Positions 25,387 to 34,595 of a stretch of 64,000 bases of DNA are shown here, in pieces (the first letter of the stretch is position 1; every line of letters starts with the position of its first letter). The notes under the pieces were generated by a model. It saw only the letters and a program-made list of their open reading frames with translations. It ran no database searches and was not told where the DNA came from. The DNA comes from Arthrobacter celericrescens (GTDB taxonomy: Bacteria; Actinomycetota; Actinomycetes; Actinomycetales; Micrococcaceae), in NCBI RefSeq assembly GCF_003614925.1, contig NZ_QYLP01000033.1, positions 78,623 to 142,622 on the forward strand, read 5' to 3'. The position numbers were made by a program, and so were the translations under genes.

Positions 25387-26067
25387 TCAGGCCGCCGGGC
25401 CGCGGAGTGCGTCGAGCTCGGCGGCGCTCAGGCCGGCGTCGCGCAGGTAGCCCGCGGCGTCGCCGAATTCCCGCCCGAATCCGGCAAGGAAGTGCCGGAT
25501 GGCACCTTCGGGGGATTGCAGGAGCATATGCTCGGGGCTGAAGGCCTGCGGCGGCAGGGCCGGCACCGCCACGCTCCAGGTCTGTGCCATGACGGTCAGC
25601 AGCTGCGGCAGGGCCGCGGTGGTGGCGGTGTAGTCGGCCACCACGGCCTCCGGGTCCGTGCCGGCCGCCAGCAGGGCCAAGGCCGAGATCACACCGGTCC
25701 GGTCCTTGCCAAGCGAACAGTGCACGAAAGCGGTGCCGTGCGCCGCGGGCCGGAGGGAGGCAGCCACCCAGGCCGGGCCCGTGCGGACCCAGCCCAGGTA
25801 CAGCTCGCCGAGTTCTTCGGCCGTGCCCACCACCGGCGGAAGGCCGTGCGGCGCGGTGTCGAAGGGACTTTCCAACAGTTCGACGCCGTTGCCCTGGGCC
25901 AGCTGCCACGGCAGGAGGTCGCGTTCCCGGACGCTGCGCAGGTCGACCACCGTACGGATGCCGTGCGCCGCCAGGAACTCCGCAGTAGCCGCCGCGTCCA
26001 TGCCGAAAGGCTGGCTGCCCCGCACCAGCCGGCCGCCCAACAGGGGCCGCAGATTCAGCACCGCCAT
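25387..26067 (-). CDS. Tyrosine-type protein phosphatase
   Basis: A 226-residue phosphatase of the bacterial tyrosine phosphatase/LipA-like group. The P-loop HCSLGKDRTG has nucleophile Cys117 and Arg123, and the DLRSVRERD block near residue 42 is typical of the N-terminal part of this family. It is likely to remove phosphate from tyrosine or from phosphoinositides in the cytoplasm. The ATG at 26067 lies 14 bases after the stop of the NagD-like phosphatase gene in the same direction, so the two phosphatases probably share an mRNA. Confidence 0.85.
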   Translation of the reverse strand: MAVLNLRPLLGGRLVRGSQPFGMDAAATAEFLAAHGIRTVVDLRSVRERDLLPWQLAQGNGVELLESPFDTAPHGLPPVVGTAEELGELYLGWVRTGPAWVAASLRPAAHGTAFVHCSLGKDRTGVISALALLAAGTDPEAVVADYTATTAALPQLLTVMAQTWSVAVPALPPQAFSPEHMLLQSPEGAIRHFLAGFGREFGDAAGYLRDAGLSAAELDALRGPAA

Positions 26068-26081
26068 GGCCGTTGTCCTTC

Positions 26082-26918
26082 TTAGATCTGGTCCTTGAGC
26101 TCGGCCACCGAGGTTAGCACCTGGTTCGGCCGGAACGGGAACGCCGCGATTTCCTCGCGCTGGGTGATGCCGCTGAGCACCAGGACCGTGTGCAGGCCGG
26201 CTTCCATCCCGGCGATGATGTCGGTGTCCATCCGGTCGCCGATCATTGCCGTGGTTTCGGAGTGCGCGTCGATCCGGTTCATGGCGGAGCGGAACATCAT
26301 GGGGTTGGGCTTGCCCACGATGTACGGTTCGCGGCCTGTCGCCTTGGAGATCATGGCGGCGATGGCGCCGGTAGCCGGGAGCGGGCCCTCCTTGGACGGT
26401 CCGGTGGCGTCCGGGTTGGTGGCAATGAACCGTGCCCCGCCCAGGATCAGGCGCACGGCCGTGGTGATCGCCTCGAAGGAGTAGGTGCGGGTCTCGCCGA
26501 GCACCACGAAGTCCGGGTTCTGGTCGGTGAGGATGAAGCCCGCCTCGTGCAGCGCCGTCGTCAGGCCCGCCTCGCCGATCGTGTACGCGCGGTTCCCGGA
26601 ATCCGGTCCGCCGGCCGCCACCTGGTCCTTCAGGAACTGGGCAGTGGCCAGGGCCGAGGTCCAGATGTTCTCCTCGGGGATTTCCAGGCCGGAGGAGCTC
26701 AGGCGGGCGGAGAGGTCGCGCGGGGTGAAAATCGAGTTGTTGGTCAGGACCAGGAAGCGCTTGGACGTGTCCACCCAGCGCTGGATCAGTTCGGCCGCGC
26801 CGGGAATGGCCTGGTTCTCGTGGACCAGGACGCCGTCCATGTCCGTCAGCCAGCATTCAATCTCGTGACCGTTGCGGTACGCCGCGCCGGTCTTGGGGGC
26901 CGCGTCTGTCTTCGCCAT
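26082..26918 (-). CDS. HAD-IIA phosphatase, NagD-like
   Basis: A 278-residue HAD hydrolase with a class II cap. Motif I is LTDMDGVL with nucleophile Asp26 and general acid Asp28; motif II is LTNNS; the lysine of motif III is in VGKPNPMMF; motif IV is IGDRMDTDI. NagD-type enzymes dephosphorylate nucleotides or sugar phosphates in the cytoplasm, with roles in metabolite repair. GGAGGT five bases upstream supports the ATG at 26918. It leads a two-gene operon with the tyrosine phosphatase and is divergent from an RNA methyltransferase gene 122 bases away. Confidence 0.88.
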   Translation of the reverse strand: MAKTDAAPKTGAAYRNGHEIECWLTDMDGVLVHENQAIPGAAELIQRWVDTSKRFLVLTNNSIFTPRDLSARLSSSGLEIPEENIWTSALATAQFLKDQVAAGGPDSGNRAYTIGEAGLTTALHEAGFILTDQNPDFVVLGETRTYSFEAITTAVRLILGGARFIATNPDATGPSKEGPLPATGAIAAMISKATGREPYIVGKPNPMMFRSAMNRIDAHSETTAMIGDRMDTDIIAGMEAGLHTVLVLSGITQREEIAAFPFRPNQVLTSVAELKDQI

Positions 26919-27028
26919 TCTTACCTCCGCTGTTGTGGCTGATTCTGCCCCCAAGTCTTTCACCTTTCGGTGCGCCGAAACACAAGGCGCCCATGGGTTA
27001 CGCGCCATCCGGGTCCCGGCAGCCCCGT

Positions 27029-27034
27029 TAGGGT
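27029..27034 (+). promoter_or_regulatory. -10 box for a leaderless methyltransferase transcript
   Basis: TAGGGT ends seven bases before the GTG at 27041, with no ribosome binding site. Confidence 0.4.
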
Positions 27035-27040
27035 TGAGGG

Positions 27041-27718
27041 GTGAATGACGACGCACCTTCCGAAGCCCCCACCCCAGCAGAACCCGACGGCGGGAAAACC
27101 GCCGCCGTGGAGGTCGGCGTCGGGCCCTGGGAAGGTGAGTGGCCCGAAGGCGCGCACTGGGACCCTGACCTGCTGGCCGACGGCGACCGCCGCAACGTCG
27201 TCGACAAGTACCGGTACTGGAAGCATGAGGCGATCGTCGCTGACCTCGACTCCAAACGGCACGACTTCCACATCGCCATCGAGAACTGGCAGCACGACCT
27301 CAACATCGGCACCGTGGTGCGCACCGCGAACGCCTTCCTCGCCAAGGAAGTCCACATCATCGGACGACGCCGGTGGAACCGCCGCGGTGCCATGGTCACC
27401 GACCGCTACCAGCACGTCCGCCACCACCCCACCGTGGAGGACTTCGTGGCCTGGGCGCAGGGGGAGGGTTTGGCCATCATCGGCATCGACATCTTCCCGG
27501 ACTCGGTGCCGCTGGAGAGCTACGACCTGCCCCGCAACTGCGTCCTCGTGTTCGGCCAGGAAGGCCCCGGCCTGACCCCCGAAGTGCACGAGGCCGCCGT
27601 CGCCACCCTGTCGATCGAACAGTACGGTTCCACCCGGTCCATCAACGCCGCCTCGGCCGCCGCGATCGCCATGCACGCCTGGATCCGGCGGCACAACTTC
27701 GGCCAGCGCGTCATGTAG
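27041..27718 (+). CDS. SPOUT (TrmH/SpoU) RNA 2'-O-methyltransferase
   Basis: A 225-residue RNA ribose methyltransferase that uses S-adenosylmethionine. Three family motifs are clear: NIGTVVRTANAF from residue 88, VFGQEGPGLTPEV from 170, and SIEQYGSTRSINAASAAAIAMH from 191, the last two forming the knot that binds the cofactor. A disordered acidic N terminus of about 45 residues precedes the domain. Whether the target is tRNA or rRNA cannot be told from sequence. The GTG start is likely leaderless. It is convergent with the LacI-type regulator gene. Confidence 0.9.
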   Translation: MNDDAPSEAPTPAEPDGGKTAAVEVGVGPWEGEWPEGAHWDPDLLADGDRRNVVDKYRYWKHEAIVADLDSKRHDFHIAIENWQHDLNIGTVVRTANAFLAKEVHIIGRRRWNRRGAMVTDRYQHVRHHPTVEDFVAWAQGEGLAIIGIDIFPDSVPLESYDLPRNCVLVFGQEGPGLTPEVHEAAVATLSIEQYGSTRSINAASAAAIAMHAWIRRHNFGQRVM

Positions 27719-27772
27719 CTATTGCTGTGCCCGGTTGAATTCGCATTCCGTGGCTGTGCTGGAACGACGCCG

Positions 27773-28828
27773 CTAGTTTGAGCGGACCGTGAGCGCCTGT
27801 ACCCGGGGGGTCCGCAGAACCAGGTGAGGCTGCAGGAGTTGGTGTGTCGGTTCCGCGACTTCCTGGCCCGGCTGGACCCGGCCGCCGTGTGCGCCGGTGA
27901 GCAGCTCGAGCATTCCCCCGGCGACGTCGTCGATGGGTTGCTCGATGCTGGAAAATCCGATCGACGAGGCAACCGGAGTGTTGTCGTACCCGATGACGGG
28001 GATGCGGCCCGCGCTGTGCATGAAGGCTCCCAAAGCCAGAGCATCGCTCGCACACACGACCGCCTCAATGTTCCCGGCCGTCTTCTCCAGATGGAGCAAT
28101 GCCTCAGCGCCGAAGGTAGCACCATCTTCGGTGGGTGCGTGCAGTGCAGCGATTTCCTCAGGGCGGAGGCCGCTCGATTCCTCCATGGCTTGCTGCCAGC
28201 CGCGGCGCCGGTCATCGCCGGTGCCCGACGGGCTGTGCCAGCCGATGTAGGCGATCCGCCGTGCTCCCGTGCCGAGGAGATGGATGGTCGCCTCACGGAT
28301 GCCGTGCCGGCCGTCGACGTCGACCCACAAATGCTCCGGGTCGGATATGTCGTCGGTTCCCCAGGGGCGCCCGAAAGTGACGAATGGTTCGCCATGCTCA
28401 ATCAGCCATTGGGTCCGAGGGTCGCCATGGAAGGTCGCGGTCAGAATGAACGCGTCGACATCGGCACCCTCGCTCAGCCGTTTGAACTGGCGGATTTCAT
28501 CGTTGCTGTCCGCCGCCGTAAACACCATCACGCGCAGGTCCTTGCGGTCTGCCTGCTCGGTAAGCGAGTGCAGGAAGCGATCGAGGATTGACCCCGAGAT
28601 CCCATCGGCGCTGAGGGGGTCCAAGCGGATGCCGATTGTCGAACTTTTTTGGGTCCGCAGCCGGCGGGCGGATGCGTGGGGCCGGTAACCGAGCCCTGCG
28701 ATCGCAGCCTCGACTTTTTCCCGTGTCTCCGGGCGCACCAAGGACGGCGAGTTGAGCACGTTCGACACCGTCTGGCGTGACACGCCTGCGGCGGCGGCGA
28801 CATCGAGGATGGTTGGCAGTTGCCCCAC
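27773..28828 (-). CDS. LacI-family transcriptional regulator
   Basis: A 351-residue repressor with the N-terminal LacI helix-turn-helix (TILDVAAAAGVSRQTVSNVLN, residues 6-26), hinge helix with the RPHASARRLR segment, and a C-terminal periplasmic-binding-protein-like domain that should bind the sugar carried by the adjacent transporter. The GTG has GGAAGGA a few bases upstream. It is divergent from the ABC sugar operon, and CG-centred sites TTTGATCGTTCAAA occur both before its own start (28854-28867) and twice before the operon (28983-29013). It probably represses both transcripts until its sugar is present. Confidence 0.92.
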   Translation of the reverse strand: MGQLPTILDVAAAAGVSRQTVSNVLNSPSLVRPETREKVEAAIAGLGYRPHASARRLRTQKSSTIGIRLDPLSADGISGSILDRFLHSLTEQADRKDLRVMVFTAADSNDEIRQFKRLSEGADVDAFILTATFHGDPRTQWLIEHGEPFVTFGRPWGTDDISDPEHLWVDVDGRHGIREATIHLLGTGARRIAYIGWHSPSGTGDDRRRGWQQAMEESSGLRPEEIAALHAPTEDGATFGAEALLHLEKTAGNIEAVVCASDALALGAFMHSAGRIPVIGYDNTPVASSIGFSSIEQPIDDVAGGMLELLTGAHGGRVQPGQEVAEPTHQLLQPHLVLRTPRVQALTVRSN

Positions 28829-28853
28829 GGTCCTTCCTTCCCGGATCCAATTC

Positions 28854-28867
28854 TTGGATCGTTCAAA
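28854..28867. promoter_or_regulatory. LacI-type operator in front of the regulator gene
   Basis: TTGGATCGTTCAAA, sharing GATCGTTCAAA with the two sites at 28983-29013. It lies 26 bases before the GTG of the regulator, fitting self-regulation. Confidence 0.6.
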
Positions 28868-28942
28868 GCATGTAAGGCACTATAGCTTCTCCTGGCGGCT
28901 TGGCGTTCGCGGGTGCGCCTCCCGATGGTGAAGCGGCCGCTC

Positions 28943-28972
28943 TTGACATGCTTCAAAGCCCATCGATATTCT
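28943..28972 (+). promoter_or_regulatory. Promoter of the sugar ABC operon
   Basis: TTGACA at 28943-28948 and TATTCT at 28967-28972 with an 18-base spacer. The twin LacI-type operators begin just downstream, where a bound repressor would block elongation. Confidence 0.65.
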
Positions 28973-28982
28973 ACTCGGACCA

Positions 28983-29013
28983 AATTTGATCGTTCAAATT
29001 GATCGTTCAAATT
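28983..29013. promoter_or_regulatory. Two overlapping LacI-type operators
   Basis: AATTTGATCGTTCAAATT (28983-29000) and AATTGATCGTTCAAATT (28997-29013) overlap by four bases. Each has a central CG typical of LacI-family sites, and they are 14 bases apart centre to centre. Confidence 0.7.
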
Positions 29014-29143
29014 TTATGCCGACGAACCCCGTTACCACTGGGGTCGTCACGGTTAATTCCGGCCCAGCTTTCTGGAGCGGTCCCCATGATCTTTGTCCCT
29101 TTATCGTGCCCGGAAACGGGCTCCCCACAGCTAGGAGAAGTTA

Positions 29144-30391
29144 GTGCAACGAAGCATCCAGCGCTGGTTCATCGGAGGTGCGGCCGCCATGGCGGCGTCC
29201 ATCGCGCTCAGCGCTTGCGGTTCCGGATACACCACAAGCCCGCAGAAGAATGGCACACTCACTTCCTCGAACACGGCGCTGACAGTGATGATCGGATCGA
29301 GTGGCGACGCAGAGACCGCCGCCGTGAAGTCCGCCGTAGCCGACTGGTCCAAGGCCTCCGGCACCGGGGCCACCGTCGTCGCGGCCAGCAACCTCGGCCA
29401 ACAGCTCTCGCAGGGTTTCGCAGCGAGGAAGCCTGCCGACGTGTTCTACCTCTCGACCGACGCCCTCGCCGGCTACGCCTCCAACGGATCGCTTCTCGCC
29501 TACGGTGACCAACTGACGAACAAGGATGATTTCTACCCCAGCCTCGTCAAGTCGTTTACCTACAGCGGCAAGTTCTATTGTGCGCCCAAGGACTTTTCGA
29601 CTCTGCAGCTGGTAATTAACACCGACATTTGGGAGAAAGCCGGCCTATCCGACTCAGACCTGCCAACGACCTGGGCGCAGCTCGCGTCCGTCAGCAAGAA
29701 GCTCACAACTCCCGAACACGTCGGTCTCGGCATCTCTGGCGAGTACGCGCGCATAGGATCTTTCATGGCCCAGGCGGGCGGCAGCCTGATGAATGACGAG
29801 AGCACCGAGGCGACAGCGGACAGCGACGCCAATATCAAGGCCCTCGACTACGTCAAGGATTTGCTGGCAGCCGGGGACCTCAAGTATGCCAAGGACCTCG
29901 GGGCCGGCTGGGGAGGCGAGGCGTTTGGCAAGGGCTTGGCCGCCATGACCATCGAAGGCAACTGGATCACCGGTGCCCTGCGGGCCGACTACCCCAACGT
30001 GAAGTACAAGGTCGCCGAGCTTCCTGCCGGCCCGGCGGGGAAGGGTACCCTCCAGTTCACTAACTGCTGGGGTATCGCAGCAGACAGCCCCAACCAGGCG
30101 GCGGCACTCAAACTCGTTGAGCAGCTGACAAGCAAGGGCGAGCAGCTCGCCTTTTCGAAGGCGTTCGGCCCGATGCCCTCCGTCAAGTCCGCTGCCCCTG
30201 AGTGGAAGTCGGCCAACCCCGCCCTGGTTCCGTTTCTCGCGGCCGCAGACTATGCCAAGGGTGTGCCGGCTGGCAAGGGCTCGGCTGATGTCGTCACCGA
30301 GCTCAACTCGAAGCTCGAGACGCTGGTGACGAGCGATCCTCAGACGATCCTTGGGGCCACGCAGAAGAACCTCGAAGCCCTGGCCAGGTAG
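29144..30391 (+). CDS. Sugar ABC substrate-binding lipoprotein
   Basis: A 415-residue family 1 extracellular solute-binding protein. The signal peptide ends in LSAC with the lipidated Cys at residue 25. The mature part has the MalE-like pattern (ADVFYLSTDALAGYASNGSLLAY; AAMTIEGNWITGALRADYP) used for oligosaccharide binding. The GTG has AGGAGA nine bases upstream. It begins an operon of binding protein, two permeases and a glycosidase under LacI-type control. Because the last gene is an alpha-glucosidase-like enzyme, an alpha-linked gluco-oligosaccharide is a plausible ligand. Confidence 0.88.
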   Translation: MQRSIQRWFIGGAAAMAASIALSACGSGYTTSPQKNGTLTSSNTALTVMIGSSGDAETAAVKSAVADWSKASGTGATVVAASNLGQQLSQGFAARKPADVFYLSTDALAGYASNGSLLAYGDQLTNKDDFYPSLVKSFTYSGKFYCAPKDFSTLQLVINTDIWEKAGLSDSDLPTTWAQLASVSKKLTTPEHVGLGISGEYARIGSFMAQAGGSLMNDESTEATADSDANIKALDYVKDLLAAGDLKYAKDLGAGWGGEAFGKGLAAMTIEGNWITGALRADYPNVKYKVAELPAGPAGKGTLQFTNCWGIAADSPNQAAALKLVEQLTSKGEQLAFSKAFGPMPSVKSAAPEWKSANPALVPFLAAADYAKGVPAGKGSADVVTELNSKLETLVTSDPQTILGATQKNLEALAR

Positions 30392-30397
30392 TCGGAC

Positions 30398-31552
30398 ATG
30401 CATGCAACTACGAAGCGGTCCCGTCGCTCCGGGATCCGCCGCGACGAGACCGCATCCGGGTGGTTGTTCGCGGCCCCGATGCTCATCCTTCTTGCCGTAT
30501 TCCTTGTGGTTCCCGTGCTCATGGCATTGTGGGTCAGCTTCAGCGACTGGGCCGGAAGGGGGAGCCCCTTCTCCGGGGATGTCCACTTCGTCGGTTTCAA
30601 GAACTACCAGGCTCTGCTCGCCGGCGGAGGTCTCGCCGAACAGGACTTCGGCACGGCGCTGCGCAACAACGCGTGGTACGTGGTCCTGGTTGTGCCGTTG
30701 CAGACCGCGGTGTCGCTCTTCCTTGCCGTCCTGGTCAACCGGGCCATCCTTCGCGGGCGCGGTGTTTTCCGTACGGTGTTCTACTTCCCGTCCGTGACCA
30801 GTTCCGTCGCAATGACTGTGGTGTGGCTGTTTCTCTTCAGTGCAAGCGGCGCGGTCAACACGGTCCTTTCGTGGGTCGGCGTGAACGGCCCGAACTGGTT
30901 CAACGATTCCACGGGAATCTTCCATAACCTGCTCGCCGCGTTCGGGGTCAGCCATGGCCCCGAGTTCCTGACCGGCGGCGAATTACTCGGTGTTTCGTGG
31001 TGGGGGTGGCTGAGCGGGCCTTCTGTGGCAATGAGCGCCTTCATCCTGATGGCGGTGTTCACTACCAGCGGCACATTCATGCTGCTCTTCATTGCCGCCC
31101 TGCAAAACCTCGCAGGCGACATCACCGAAGCGGCGATCATGGATGGGGCGAACGGTTGGCAGCGGTTCTGGCGAATCACGATCCCGCAGCTTCGTCCAAC
31201 GCTCTTCACCGTGTTGACGCTGGGCCTTATCGGCTGCTGGCAGGTCTTCGACCAGGTCTATGCCGGTACTGAGGGCGCCCCGGGGAAGACGACCCTGACG
31301 CCTGCGTACCTCTCCTACAGCACAGCGTTCAACAACCAGCAATGGGGCCAGGGCGCGGCGATAGCGTTCATCCTGTTTGTCATCATCGTGGTGTTCACCG
31401 TCCTCCAGCGCTGGATCCTGCGTGAGCGCGCGGTATCCAAGCGTCACATTCGCCTCTACCAGGGACCGCGCCCCTCGGAAGAGGGCGCTAACACCGAAAC
31501 CCTTGCCGCCCGACGGGAAACCACTATCAAGAGCAGGGAACCACGACCATGA
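30398..31552 (+). CDS. Sugar ABC permease, MalF type
   Basis: A 384-residue inner-membrane permease with about six membrane segments after a basic N-terminal tail; the first is PMLILLAVFLVVPVLMALW. The EAA loop EAAIMDGANGWQRFWRITIPQL contacts the ATPase. It lies six bases after the binding-protein stop and overlaps the next permease by four bases (ATGA). With its partner it forms the membrane channel for a sugar importer. No ATPase gene is in the operon, so a shared MsiK-type ATPase elsewhere in the genome is presumably used. The long hydrophilic C-terminal tail (about 55 residues) is unusual. Confidence 0.9.
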   Translation: MHATTKRSRRSGIRRDETASGWLFAAPMLILLAVFLVVPVLMALWVSFSDWAGRGSPFSGDVHFVGFKNYQALLAGGGLAEQDFGTALRNNAWYVVLVVPLQTAVSLFLAVLVNRAILRGRGVFRTVFYFPSVTSSVAMTVVWLFLFSASGAVNTVLSWVGVNGPNWFNDSTGIFHNLLAAFGVSHGPEFLTGGELLGVSWWGWLSGPSVAMSAFILMAVFTTSGTFMLLFIAALQNLAGDITEAAIMDGANGWQRFWRITIPQLRPTLFTVLTLGLIGCWQVFDQVYAGTEGAPGKTTLTPAYLSYSTAFNNQQWGQGAAIAFILFVIIVVFTVLQRWILRERAVSKRHIRLYQGPRPSEEGANTETLAARRETTIKSREPRP

Positions 31553-32460
31553 CCATCTTCGCGAAGCCGGAACAGGAGGCGCCCTCCACGGAGACCCTGG
31601 ACTCTCCGACGAACCGCCGCCCCCAAAGACGCCCAAGGGCCAACACCGCGGCATGGGTCGCCTACGCGGTACTAATCACCATCGCGGCCATCTACATCAT
31701 GCCGTTCCTGATTCAGATCTCTACCTCGTTCAAGACCGATGCCGAAGCTGCTGCCAACCCCGTCTCGCTCGTCCGCCAAACCTGGACCACTGAGGCATAC
31801 CGGGAACTGTTCCTGAACTCGGATTTCCCCACCTGGTTCAAGAACTCGATCATTGTCACCGTGCTCGTCACCCTGGGCCGCGTTTTCCTCGCATCGCTTG
31901 CCGGCTACGCCCTTGCACGCTTGCGCTTCCGCGGCCGGGGCGTCATTTTCGCGGCACTCATCGGAGTCATGGCGGTGCCGGGAGTCGTCTTGATGATCCC
32001 GAAGTTCCTGGTCATCAACCAGATCGGAATCTACGACTCCTACACCGGCATGATCATCCCGTTGCTCACCGACGCCGCCGGTGTCTTCATCATGAAGAAC
32101 TTTTTCGAGTCGATTCCACCAAGCGTCGAAGAACAGGCCCGCATCGATGGCGCCGGCTTGTTCCGGGTGTTCTGGTCCATCGTGCTCCCGATGGCCCGTC
32201 CCGCGCTGATCACGATCATCATCTTGTCGTTCCAAGGTTCGTGGAATGAACTCGGACACTTCATCGTCGCCACACAGGACCCGTTGCTGACCACCCTGAC
32301 CAAGGGGGTTGCCGGCCTCGCCAGCGGCCAACTGAGCTCGGGCTCGCAGTACCCGATCAAGCTCGCTGCTGCGGCGATCATGACCATCCCGGTGGCGGTC
32401 ATGTTCTTCATCTTCCAGAAGCGAATCATGAACACCAGCGATGGCGCGGTCAAGGAGTGA
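31549..32460 (+). CDS. Sugar ABC permease, MalG type
   Basis: A 303-residue inner-membrane permease with six membrane segments; the EAA loop EEQARIDGAGLFRVFWSIVLPMARP is near residue 195. Start ATG overlaps the stop of the MalF-type gene as ATGA. It forms a heterodimeric channel with that partner. The cytoplasmic N terminus is charged and proline-rich. The operon continues after 67 bases with the debranching-type glycosidase. Confidence 0.9.
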   Translation: MTIFAKPEQEAPSTETLDSPTNRRPQRRPRANTAAWVAYAVLITIAAIYIMPFLIQISTSFKTDAEAAANPVSLVRQTWTTEAYRELFLNSDFPTWFKNSIIVTVLVTLGRVFLASLAGYALARLRFRGRGVIFAALIGVMAVPGVVLMIPKFLVINQIGIYDSYTGMIIPLLTDAAGVFIMKNFFESIPPSVEEQARIDGAGLFRVFWSIVLPMARPALITIIILSFQGSWNELGHFIVATQDPLLTTLTKGVAGLASGQLSSGSQYPIKLAAAAIMTIPVAVMFFIFQKRIMNTSDGAVKE

Positions 32461-32527
32461 CAGTCAACGCACCATCTGCCCCGACAACAACCCTTTCGCC
32501 AATGCCCAAGGAGGCGTGAACACCTAC

Positions 32528-34546
32528 ATGATCCAGACACTCCAACCCCTACTTCACGATAGTCTCGTGCTCCTCGCCGCACCGAGCCAGGCATGGTCAG
32601 CCAACCACGGCGATATGGATGGAAGCGGAATCCAGGGCTTCTACCACTCCGATGTGCGCCTGCTGAGCGAGGTCGAGTTCAGGGTGGGAGGCATCCAGAC
32701 CGAACACATCGCCACCACCTCCGTCGACGCCGCCACTGCGACCTTCACCTCCGTGGCCCGGAACGTCGACGACCGTACCGCCGACCCCAGGACCCGCGTG
32801 GACCGCACCCGCACGATCTCGGCAGGGTCCCTGGATGAAACCCTGACGCTGACCAACGCCCTGTCCGAGCCGGTCACCACCACGATCTCGGTATCCGTGC
32901 GAGCCGACTTCAGGGACATGCAGGTAGTGAAGGCCGGAATGAGCGGCAGCGAATCGCCGATCACCCTCGAGGCAACGACCGATACTGTGCGCTTGCGGGC
33001 CGGAAATCTTACGGCCCTCCTCCAGGCCCCTGGGGCGGCTATCTTCGCTGCCGATGCTTCCGCCACTTTTTCATGGGCTGTTGCAGTGCCCGCGAAGGGC
33101 AGCGTCACCGTCGGATGGCGTGTAGACGCCCACGACGCATCCGCGGTGGTCGGCGGCGCGGCAAAGGAAGCCGCATGGTCCAAGGTCATGGTCCGCTCGG
33201 GCGATTCCAGGCTCTCCTCGTGGGTCCGAAGCGCGCTCGGTGACCTGCAATCCCTACGGATGGCGACACGCCTTGTACCCAACGAGGTATTCCTCGCTGC
33301 AGGCGCTCCTTGGTTCTTCACCTTGTTCGGCCGGGATTCGATCTGGGCGGCCCGGATGCTGCTTCCGCTAGGCACCGAGACAGCCGCATCGACGCTCCGC
33401 GTCCTGGCGGCGCTCCAAGGGACCCACGAGGTTCACGAGACGGCCGAACAGCCCGGCAAGATCATGCACGAACTCCGCTCGAAGACGTTCACCATCCCGG
33501 GGGAGAATGTGGCGTTGCCTCCCTTGTACTACGGCACCGTCGACGCAACCCCGCTCTGGGTGATCCTGCTCCACGACGCATGGAAGTGGGGGATGGACGA
33601 CTCCGAAGTCGAAGCGCTCCTGCCCAACCTCGAGGCTGCCTTGGCTTGGATGCGGGACTACGGCGACAGCGACGGCGACGGACTGATCGAATACATCGAC
33701 ACGACCTCGCACGGTCTCGCCAACCAGGGGTGGAAGGACTCCGGCGACTCTATCCAGTGGCGCGACGGTACGCTGGCCGAGGGCCCGATAGCGCTCTGCG
33801 AGGTACAGGCCTACGCCTACGAAGCGGCGGTGGCTGGGGCTGCGATCCTTGAACACTTCGGTCGCTCGGGTGAGGGCTGGCGCTCGTGGGCCGCAGCCTT
33901 GAAGGCACGCTTCGCGGAATCCTTCTGGATCGATTCGCCTGACGGTGCCTATCCGGCGGTCGCCCTGGATGCGAGCAAGAAGAAGGTCGATACAGTCACG
34001 AGCAACATCGGGCACCTGCTCGGCACCGGGATCCTGGACGCCAGGGGCGCCGAGCTGGTCGCCCAGCATCTGGCGTCCCCGGAGATGAACTCCGGTTTCG
34101 GGCTCCGCACGATGTCCTCCGATTCGGCCGGGTTCTGGCCGTTGAGCTATCACGGCGGATCGGTCTGGACCCATGACACAGCGATCGCGATTTCCGGCCT
34201 CCGTCGTGAGGGCTTCGCAGATGCAGCTACGAGTCTGATCGAGGGGTTGCTGCACGCGGCCGAAGGGTTCAACTACCGCATGCCCGAGCTGCATTCCGGA
34301 GACTCCTCCGGCGCCGTCTCATCGCCGATCCCTTATCCGGCCTCATGCCAGCCCCAGGCGTGGTCGGCCGCCGCAGCGGTTTCCGTCCTGTCGAGCGTGC
34401 TCGGCCTGCGGGCAGACGCGCAGTCCGGCAAGTTGGACATCGAGCCGCTGCCGAATTCCCCTTCCGTCGAGGCGAAGGGTCTGCGCTTCGCAGGCGAAGC
34501 CCTGTCGGTCACGGTTGGTGCCGATGGAACAGTGCAGCGGACCTAG
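32528..34546 (+). CDS. Glycogen-debranching/amylo-alpha-1,6-glucosidase-like protein 2
   Basis: A 672-residue paralogue of the protein at 21926-24091. The N-terminal beta domain starts near LHDSLVLLAAPSQAW and includes GFYHSDVRLLSEVEF. The C-terminal alpha-barrel carries AAGAPWFFTLFGRDSIWA, EQPGKIMHELRS, YYGTVDATPLW, YGDSDGDGLIEY, NQGWKDSGDS and SYHGGSVWTHD. No signal peptide is visible, so it should hydrolyse the imported sugar inside the cell. GGAGG lies 14 bases before the chosen ATG, a long spacing; the in-frame GTG at 32516 is an alternative start too close to that site. It closes the LacI-controlled operon and a hairpin follows. Confidence 0.8.
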   Translation: MIQTLQPLLHDSLVLLAAPSQAWSANHGDMDGSGIQGFYHSDVRLLSEVEFRVGGIQTEHIATTSVDAATATFTSVARNVDDRTADPRTRVDRTRTISAGSLDETLTLTNALSEPVTTTISVSVRADFRDMQVVKAGMSGSESPITLEATTDTVRLRAGNLTALLQAPGAAIFAADASATFSWAVAVPAKGSVTVGWRVDAHDASAVVGGAAKEAAWSKVMVRSGDSRLSSWVRSALGDLQSLRMATRLVPNEVFLAAGAPWFFTLFGRDSIWAARMLLPLGTETAASTLRVLAALQGTHEVHETAEQPGKIMHELRSKTFTIPGENVALPPLYYGTVDATPLWVILLHDAWKWGMDDSEVEALLPNLEAALAWMRDYGDSDGDGLIEYIDTTSHGLANQGWKDSGDSIQWRDGTLAEGPIALCEVQAYAYEAAVAGAAILEHFGRSGEGWRSWAAALKARFAESFWIDSPDGAYPAVALDASKKKVDTVTSNIGHLLGTGILDARGAELVAQHLASPEMNSGFGLRTMSSDSAGFWPLSYHGGSVWTHDTAIAISGLRREGFADAATSLIEGLLHAAEGFNYRMPELHSGDSSGAVSSPIPYPASCQPQAWSAAAAVSVLSSVLGLRADAQSGKLDIEPLPNSPSVEAKGLRFAGEALSVTVGADGTVQRT

Positions 34547-34564
34547 CCAGGGTCCGAAAGGTGC

Positions 34565-34595
34565 CCCGCCCGGGATTCGTCGATCCTCGGGCGGG
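34565..34595 (+). terminator. Hairpin terminator of the sugar operon
   Basis: Arms CCCGCCCG and CGGGCGGG with an inner GAT/ATC pairing, located 18 bases after the glycosidase stop. No T run follows, as is common in actinomycetes. Confidence 0.6.
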
